A stretch of 64,000 nucleotides of DNA, taken from NCBI GenBank assembly GCA_025331125.1, contig JAOALB010000094.1, positions 1 through 64,000 on the forward strand, in the 5' to 3' direction. Under the pieces are notes generated by a model. The model saw only the letters and a list, made by a program, of their open reading frames with translations, made no database searches and had not been told where the DNA came from. This DNA comes from Mycogone perniciosa. Taxonomy: Eukaryota; Ascomycota; Sordariomycetes; Hypocreales; Hypocreaceae. Below, piece after piece: positions 58,504 to 64,000 of this stretch. How positions within the stretch are numbered: position 1 is the first letter of the stretch; every line of letters begins with the position of its first letter. Position numbers and translations under genes: made by a program.

Positions 58504-59122
58504 TATTCGATGTGATGCTCCCAAGGCTCCCTCTTCGCACAGGTGAGGCGGAGGGCACTGTGGCCAGTGGCCTTGAGGCCTGTAGGCTTGTTCCCGATGC
58601 ACTGTAAACAGTCCAGGGCGCGGCCTACAGCGGACTTTTTCTTCTCTCATTCAGCACCGCTAAAGTCATGGAGACACGCCCCCCTTGTTCTTCCGATCCA
58701 TCTTCTTCCCACCCGTCGCTTCAGAAGACGAGGACTTGCTGAAAGTCACTCCGGGATCCGTGTCACTCACTGGCGCCCCCCTCCTCTCTGCGACGAATCT
58801 GACGAACTCGGACCCCCTTTCATTCAAGTGTCCATCTTGATGGAAGTAGTAAGTAGTACGAGTATGTGTTGCGGGACAAGCAAGCAAGTGGTGGTGAAAT
58901 AAAACAACGGCCGCCTGCCCCTCCTCCCGCCCGCATCTTTTTTCCTAGATGCTCCGTTTCGACGCTTCTTCTTACGCACAGCAGCACCCGCTTCTCTCTC
59001 CCTCCCCATTGCGAGCGAGCGACCCCGAAAAAGATATACATACAGGCCCAGCCGGCTGCTGGAACGCCCCGTCCCCATTCGCCAATAAAGTCCCGGAACC
59101 GCCCTCGGCAGCCCCTGGTGCT

Positions 59123-59154
59123 TGTGTGTGTGCGCGCGCGTGCGTGGGTGTGTG
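59123..59154. repeat. Alternating TG/CG tract
   Basis: TGTGTGTGTGCGCGCGCGTGCGTG followed by GGTGTGTG; alternating purine/pyrimidine DNA of the kind that can form Z-DNA, about 620 nt upstream of the next gene start. Confidence 0.75.
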
Positions 59155-59773
59155 CATCCTGTGTAGCGTTCTGGACCAGAGGGCGCTTGCACGTGTACCG
59201 AGTACCAGACGCACGAAACTCGTTCTGCCCCAATCGCCAGCGTCCGCAGTACGGGAATTCAGGTACAGCATACTTGGCCTACCGATCACAGTCTATCCGG
59301 ACGGACCACATCTTCAAATCGCCGGTCTCCTGAAACCAATCCAGCACGTTCGCTCTCCCCCCCATTCTACTCGTACATTCACCTTTTCTCTTCCTTTTGC
59401 AACGCACTCGTTCTTTGCGCTGCTGGAGGGGGATTCGTTATCAACTCTTCTTCGCCACCCGCATCGCCCCCAGAACGCGATCGAGTCGCTCGTTTTCAAG
59501 GTTGGACAAAGGGAGACAAACACCGAAACGCCGTCGTACGCACATTGGAGAGTCGCGCAAACACGCCGTCTTCTCCATTAGCCCTTTGCTTCATTCCGGC
59601 CTCCAAATCCTCGGCCTAATTGCTGGTCGTGCCAAGACTACTTGAGATCTGTCTGAAGCGGCGCTCGCCCATCCTGCGACAGCGCAGTGCGTCGGCTGGC
59701 CCAACTCAGCTCCATCGACTGAGCGCCTAAATCCCTTCTTTCGAATATTCTACGTTTAGAGCAGACACTCACC

Positions 59774-61163
59774 ATGAGTACCGCAATTGCCATGGCTCCA
59801 TCTCCAGCTCCTCATGAGAGAGGCTCCTTCGCCTCAGAGCGACCTGCTCCTCCAACAGCGACGTCGCCATCTGCTCAAAGAAGCACGCCGCTATCAACCA
59901 ACGCCATCGCAGCGCCTACGGCTCAGGCTTCCGGCGCCAACAGTCCCAGGGCTGATGGCGTCGCCGCAGCCGAATCCTCTCCTCCCAGCGCGTAAGACTC
60001 CACAGATTCTCGACATTCAATATCTTGTGAAAATTTGCAAAAAGATTTGCTAACCAACCACCCGTGGTTGTAGCTCCCGAAGAGATGCCGGCCCTCCCAA
60101 GATTGTTGTTAAGAAAGAACCAGTATCGCCCGGCCTGCCGGCTTCAAGACCTCGACCTCGGAGACTGGACCTGTCCAAGAACACACTGGCCGGCTCTAAC
60201 CCGCCCTCGGCGCTTCCACTAACAGCTCGCGAGGGGTTGGGCATCCAGGAAGTTGGAATCGCGTGCCTATCCCCCGGTTTCGTTACCCAAGACCCTGTGA
60301 TGAAAGAGCAGCTCCAGCGAAGCATGACAGTACGAGAGCAACAACGCCATTTGATCGAAGCAAGACTGCAGCAGCAGCAACAATCCGCCAAGGGTGACGG
60401 CCCATCAGACAAGGACAAGGAACCTGCTCCACAATTCTCGGCCAAGACACCTGGCATGTCGCGCAGAAATAAGGCCCCTCCTGGTCTGTCCATTGTTGCG
60501 CCTTCGCACGAACAGTTCGCAAACGAAAGAGTAATTCAGTCAGCTCCTCTCGGCCGCAGCTTCACTGGACGACAGCATCACCTTCCGCAGTCGAGACATA
60601 TCAACAACCACGCCTCCAACCTCTCAAGTACTTCTCACATTCACCATGTCCCGGCAAACCAGACCAGCAACCGCCTGCCACCCATTAGTGACGTTTTTGG
60701 CCAGAACCTCTCAGCTCACCCCGACAACGCACCGCATACTGCTGCACTGTACCCGAGCCATCCAAGTTCTCGACCCCAGCTGTCCCCCAGCCATCCCCCG
60801 ACCCACCAGGCTCCGGTTTCTGCTCGTCCTAGGGAGTACAAATCCGCAGAGGAGGCTCAGCATGAATTAGCAGGCGGACGGCCAGAGTTATTACCAAGAC
60901 TGGTTCATTATGGTGGCCCTCAGCCTCCAACACCGCCCTCACCTGTCACTGGAAATCGAAATGTCGACGGAAGCCACAGCACGAGTAAGCGGAGGACCCG
61001 CGCTGAGTACGAGGATGGTAGCAGCCCGCCTCTCGGCCATGGCCCTGCTCCCACACGACGAGGCCCCTTTGGAGCTGGCTGGGATAGCCCCGAGACCCAA
61101 CGAGCAAAGAAGGAGGAGTTTCTCCGACTGTGTGAGAGAGCGTGGGATCTCTTCCATTCTTAA
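59774..61163 (+). CDS. Unrecognised, mostly disordered 435-aa protein
   Basis: I do not recognise this protein. Exons are 59774-59991 and 60074-61163 (82-nt intron; codon GC|C). The N-terminal 75 residues are Ala/Ser/Pro-rich. After the intron comes a basic stretch with KIVVKKEPVSPGLP and SRPRPRRLDLSKN, then a segment that looks conserved: PLTAREGLGIQEVGIACLSP followed by GFVTQDPVMKEQLQ and a Gln-rich helix (REQQRHLIEARLQQQQQ). The middle is His/Ser/Pro-rich. The C-terminus again looks ordered: GWDSPETQRAKKEEFLRLCE RAWDLFHS. No membrane segment or signal peptide is seen. The composition resembles a nuclear regulatory protein, but this is an inference from composition only. It follows a long pyrimidine-rich region, likely promoter and 5' leader. 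Confidence 0.78.
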
Positions 61164-63336
61164 GAATGTGCGCTATTACGGCCGGAGCTCTGACGGAGTG
61201 AATGTGTTCTATCATGATGATTTGATACCCGGAAAGTCAACCCATGAAGCGCTCTATGCGGGCTCATATCCTGAGATTCAGGATAAGACATTGCGGGTTG
61301 TGGTTCTTTTGGTATGTTATGTTGATATGACGTTTTTGTGTGTGTTCAAAATGGCATCACGGGGGATCTCCGTCTCTCCGCACGCTCTTTCCTCGTCTTC
61401 CTGATCAAACTTGTTATTTGATCTGTTGGCACCTTGTGTTGGGAGGGCTAGAACCTCTTCCCCAGGCCATAATTTTCTTTAGGGATCGACTGGGGCTGGC
61501 GACATGAGGAATTGCCACGGCAGCTTTCTCTTCTTATTTTTCATCGATCGTGGTACGGACATCCACGCCTGTTTTGGCGTAGAGATGGCAATGAGCTGGG
61601 ATGCCATTTGTCATGAGAAGAGGTGGATCAAAAGGGGATATGCGCGTCCTCATATGCTATACTTACCTATCATATACATCCACATATATTCTAACGAAGG
61701 GGTCAAAACGGCGTTTTGAGGGTTCAGTGAGGGGAGGGGAGCTGGTGATATCCAGGAACCAGGCGTTGAGTCTCGGGAGAGTAAGGTACTACTACCACCT
61801 TTGTACTAATCTAAGTCGCCCATGGATTGGGACGATATGATGAATGGATAATATGATTCTCAAGACATTGGCTCTACTTGCTGAAGATGTAATATTTCCC
61901 GCCCTGACAGTGATATCTCGACATGTACCTCTCTTAGACAAGGGTTTGACGTCTTGAGTGATGGATTTTCTCGCAGGTCTTTATTTTTTATCGTCTTTCC
62001 GCCATTACCGCTCACAAGTACTAATCCTACCACCGGTTTGTAATACTATTAATAGCACTAATCATCTTGTCATTGCTATGTGCGAGATTGGGCTCTACGA
62101 CATGGCCGACACATCACATTCCAAAGAGAAAAGATTTCGTTATAGAAGGGTTTGAGGGGATCAACCCTTGAATCTATTGGTGGTATCTCTAATGTATGCC
62201 TGCTTCCGCCATATCTATAGATATTTATACAGTCCTTCGGTGTACAGTCCTTGGCAGGATGTTTTTACAAGCATACCTATGCTCTGTATTATATGTTTGG
62301 TACAGATGCGCAAATACCTGGCCTGCTTGCTCCGTTAATTTCTCATCAACACCAAGCGTAAGAGATAAGAGATGAAGTATCATGACAATTGACAATTTCT
62401 CCATCAACTAGGATCGAAGAAAAAGTACAGCAAATCACTCACATCACTCTGCTTTCCCCTGACAAACTCCATCAGACAAAGGCGAAGCAAGTGAAATATT
62501 GTGCAGCGGGAGCTCCATCTACCTAGCCGCACTTTGCGACAAAAAAACGACTTGGCCATTCACCTGACATTCAGCCGCCATATTGCTTCCTCGCCGCTTC
62601 GCCCTCTCCTCTCACACGAGTGAGGCATATCCAAGTCATCCACCAGTTCCCAGTCAGCATTTGAACTTGTACGCAGATGCCGCCGCCTCTTGACACGACA
62701 TGGAAATTGTATCATGGCGCATAGTAACCACTTGCCAACTCCGCCGATTCCATCCAGATGCACAAGAGTAAAAACGAAAAAGGCCTCGGACTCCGCAAGT
62801 CTTCCTGTCCTATCCTCCTTTGACAAAGCCTCCGGCCATGGGATATAACAGCGTTTTGGTGCAGTACAGAGCGCCTCTCAACCAAATCGCCAAACGCCAA
62901 TGCTCGGTTGTGTATACGAATAAAACGGGAATACAAAGGGATATAGATAGATATGTAAGAAAAAAAAGGTTCTCATGGATTAAAATTCATGGAATCATTA
63001 AAGTGGAAAAAGCAAAGGTGATATCGCATGTCCTTTGCATGCAATCTCGTACTCTGGGCAGCGTTGCACTTGCTTCTGCCTCCAGATGCCGTGTGTCCAT
63101 AATGAGCAAGCATATGAAAAAAGGGCAGCCAGTGACCGCTTCTGAAGGATGTTCTGTCTCCGCCACATGGGATCATCAGTATTTTTCATTGGTCGTATCT
63201 CGTCGTCCATGTGATTTACCATTCCGCCGGTTGTTGGGAAGGTCCTGCAAGATGCGTGGCGTGAAGCACTTTGTGTATGCGTACGCCAATCGTCATCAAA
63301 GCAGTCACGCCATGCGAATAGCATGACGGACAGGGG
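61164..63336. other. 2.2-kb convergent spacer
   Basis: Holds the 3' flanks of the disordered-protein gene (rightward) and the kinase gene (leftward). The ORFs at 60910-61404 and 62820-63326 overlap the gene or lack recognisable features. No RNA gene is identified. Confidence 0.5.
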
Positions 63337-64000
63337 TTAAAGACCCTCTTCACCAGCTTTACAAAGTTTTATCTCGCGAACCCATTCGGACTTGAGAACC
63401 TGGGCCGCGGTGAGCCGGCGGGTGGGATGGGGGTCCAGCACGGAGTAGATGACGTTGCGACAACGAGCCTATAGGTTGTGTTAATGAATGTACGGTTAAA
63501 ACGTCAGTGGGCGAGGTGCAAACATACCCGTTGTAATGACTCGATAGGGCCGTAGCCCTCTTCATCCCGACGGCCCTCCAAGTATCGGGCATAGAACTCG
63601 TCGTCCTCTTTTTTAGCTACACGCCAAAGATGTCTTCCAGTTCGCATGGCCATGTAGATGACACCACAGGCCCATACGTCCACAGCGCGCGCGTCAAACT
63701 CCTTGTCCGTGTACTCCTCGGGGGCAATGTAGGGGGCCGAGCCGCACAGGCCAGAGACCATGTGGGCATCCGTCTCCCAAGCCATACGGAAGCACTCTCC
63801 GTTGCCAAAATCGGTAATTTTGAGGGCACCACGCGTGGTGAGAAGAAGATTCTCGGGTTTCAGATCGCGGTGAGCAACGCCCATCTCGTGAAGGTACTCG
63901 ACGCCCCGCATCATCTGTTTGAAGAAACAGTCGGCTTCTTGTACCTCCAGCTTCCCGCTAGAGAGGATAAGGGTGTAGAGATCGCCACCAGCACAAAACT
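63337..64000 (-). CDS. HAL4/SAT4-like serine/threonine kinase, 3' part of the gene
   Basis: The gene is read leftwards and its 5' part lies beyond the window. Visible exons are 63528 to the window edge and 63337-63468, across a 59-nt intron. The kinase core contains FCAGGDLYTLILSSGKLEVQ (end of the N-lobe and hinge), the catalytic loop HRDLKPENLLL, the Mg-binding DFGNGECFRMAWE, the activation segment end GSAPYIAPEEY, VDVWACGVIYMAM, and the C-lobe end DPHPTRRLTAAQVL. The protein ends CKAGEEGL. DFGN in place of DFG-L/F and the C/FRMAWE stretch are typical of the fungal HAL4/SAT4/RTK1 group, which regulates plasma-membrane potassium transport and stress tolerance. The exact member cannot be told from this part. 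Confidence 0.88.

Larger units (their letters stand above)
55037..59773. other. 4.7-kb gene-free block
   Basis: No convincing protein gene on either strand. It contains many TACGGAGTA/TACTTCGTAC/TACGAGTA elements (for example 55377, 55460-55485, 55724-55735, 57448-57491, 57541, 57880, 58855), a perfect 9-bp inverted repeat at 55958-55978, microsatellites (58104-58142, 58488-58503, 59123-59154) and, from about 58620 on, pyrimidine-rich stretches that look like the promoter and leader of the gene at 59774. The longest frame (210 codons, 58949-59581) is low in complexity and lies in this likely leader. Confidence 0.55.

Noticed and set aside
58949..59581. 210-codon frame upstream of the gene at 59774
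   Set aside because: Low complexity (Cys/Ala runs from the TG/CG tract), lies in a pyrimidine-rich probable leader, no family resemblance.
1..64000. CRISPR arrays, transposase or reverse-transcriptase genes, rRNA genes
   Set aside because: None was seen on either strand; repeats present are simple microsatellites and short palindromes.

Overview
The window reads as nuclear DNA of a filamentous ascomycete, most likely a Sordariomycete of the order Hypocreales. The genes are split by short introns (about 49-190 nt, GT-AG plus two GC-AG), lie mostly as singletons on both strands, and encode typical eukaryotic housekeeping proteins. They are separated by gene-poor spacers rich in short TACGGAGTA/TACGAAGTA/TACGAGTA palindromes. 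No virus, transposase, CRISPR array or prokaryotic operon was seen. The species cannot be named from sequence reading alone.

Layout. 0.7-3.2 kb: long-chain (fatty) alcohol oxidase. 3.2-8.6 kb: large gene-free block, followed by a single-exon gene of unknown function (8.6-9.6 kb). 11.9-13.4 kb: small-subunit catalase. 15.0-17.4 kb: divergent ARL1 GTPase and ribosomal protein eL39. 18.1-18.8 kb: SKP1. 20.2-30.7 kb: dense block with SMP3 mannosyltransferase, ribosomal protein uL1, a TRM732/THADA-type tRNA-methylation partner and a DUF3074 coiled-coil protein. 31.5-35.6 kb: BAR-PH-GRAM-VASt sterol-transfer protein (SIP3/LAM type). 36.6-41.8 kb: translation release factor eRF1, a DUF1770 protein and a WHIM/DDT-type chromatin protein. 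43.6-46.7 kb: ribosomal protein uL2 and adenosine kinase. 47.4-54.7 kb: EST1/SMG7-like protein, ZNF511-like zinc-finger protein, BUD31, complex I LYR subunit (NDUFA6 type) and RNA polymerase I/III subunit AC19. 54.96 kb: tRNA-Lys(UUU). 55.0-59.8 kb: second gene-free block, then a disordered protein of unknown function (59.8-61.2 kb). 63.3 kb to the window edge: 3' part of a HAL4/SAT4-like kinase gene.

Many of the genes serve gene expression: ribosomal proteins, release factor, tRNA methylation, mRNA decay, splicing, Pol I/III and a tRNA. They look like ordinary eukaryotic neighbours rather than an operon-like system. Several neighbouring pairs share short divergent promoters (uL1/TRM732, BUD31/NDUFA6, eRF1/DUF1770, ARL1/eL39), and others converge with short gaps.

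Exon boundaries were worked out by hand from reading frame, splice consensus and remembered family conservation. In each multi-exon model given here the coding lengths sum to a multiple of three, except the kinase gene cut by the window edge. No striking undescribed system was found. The best leads are two unrecognised genes, the dispersed palindromic motif, two GC-AG introns, and an eRF1 3' intron that stays open if retained.
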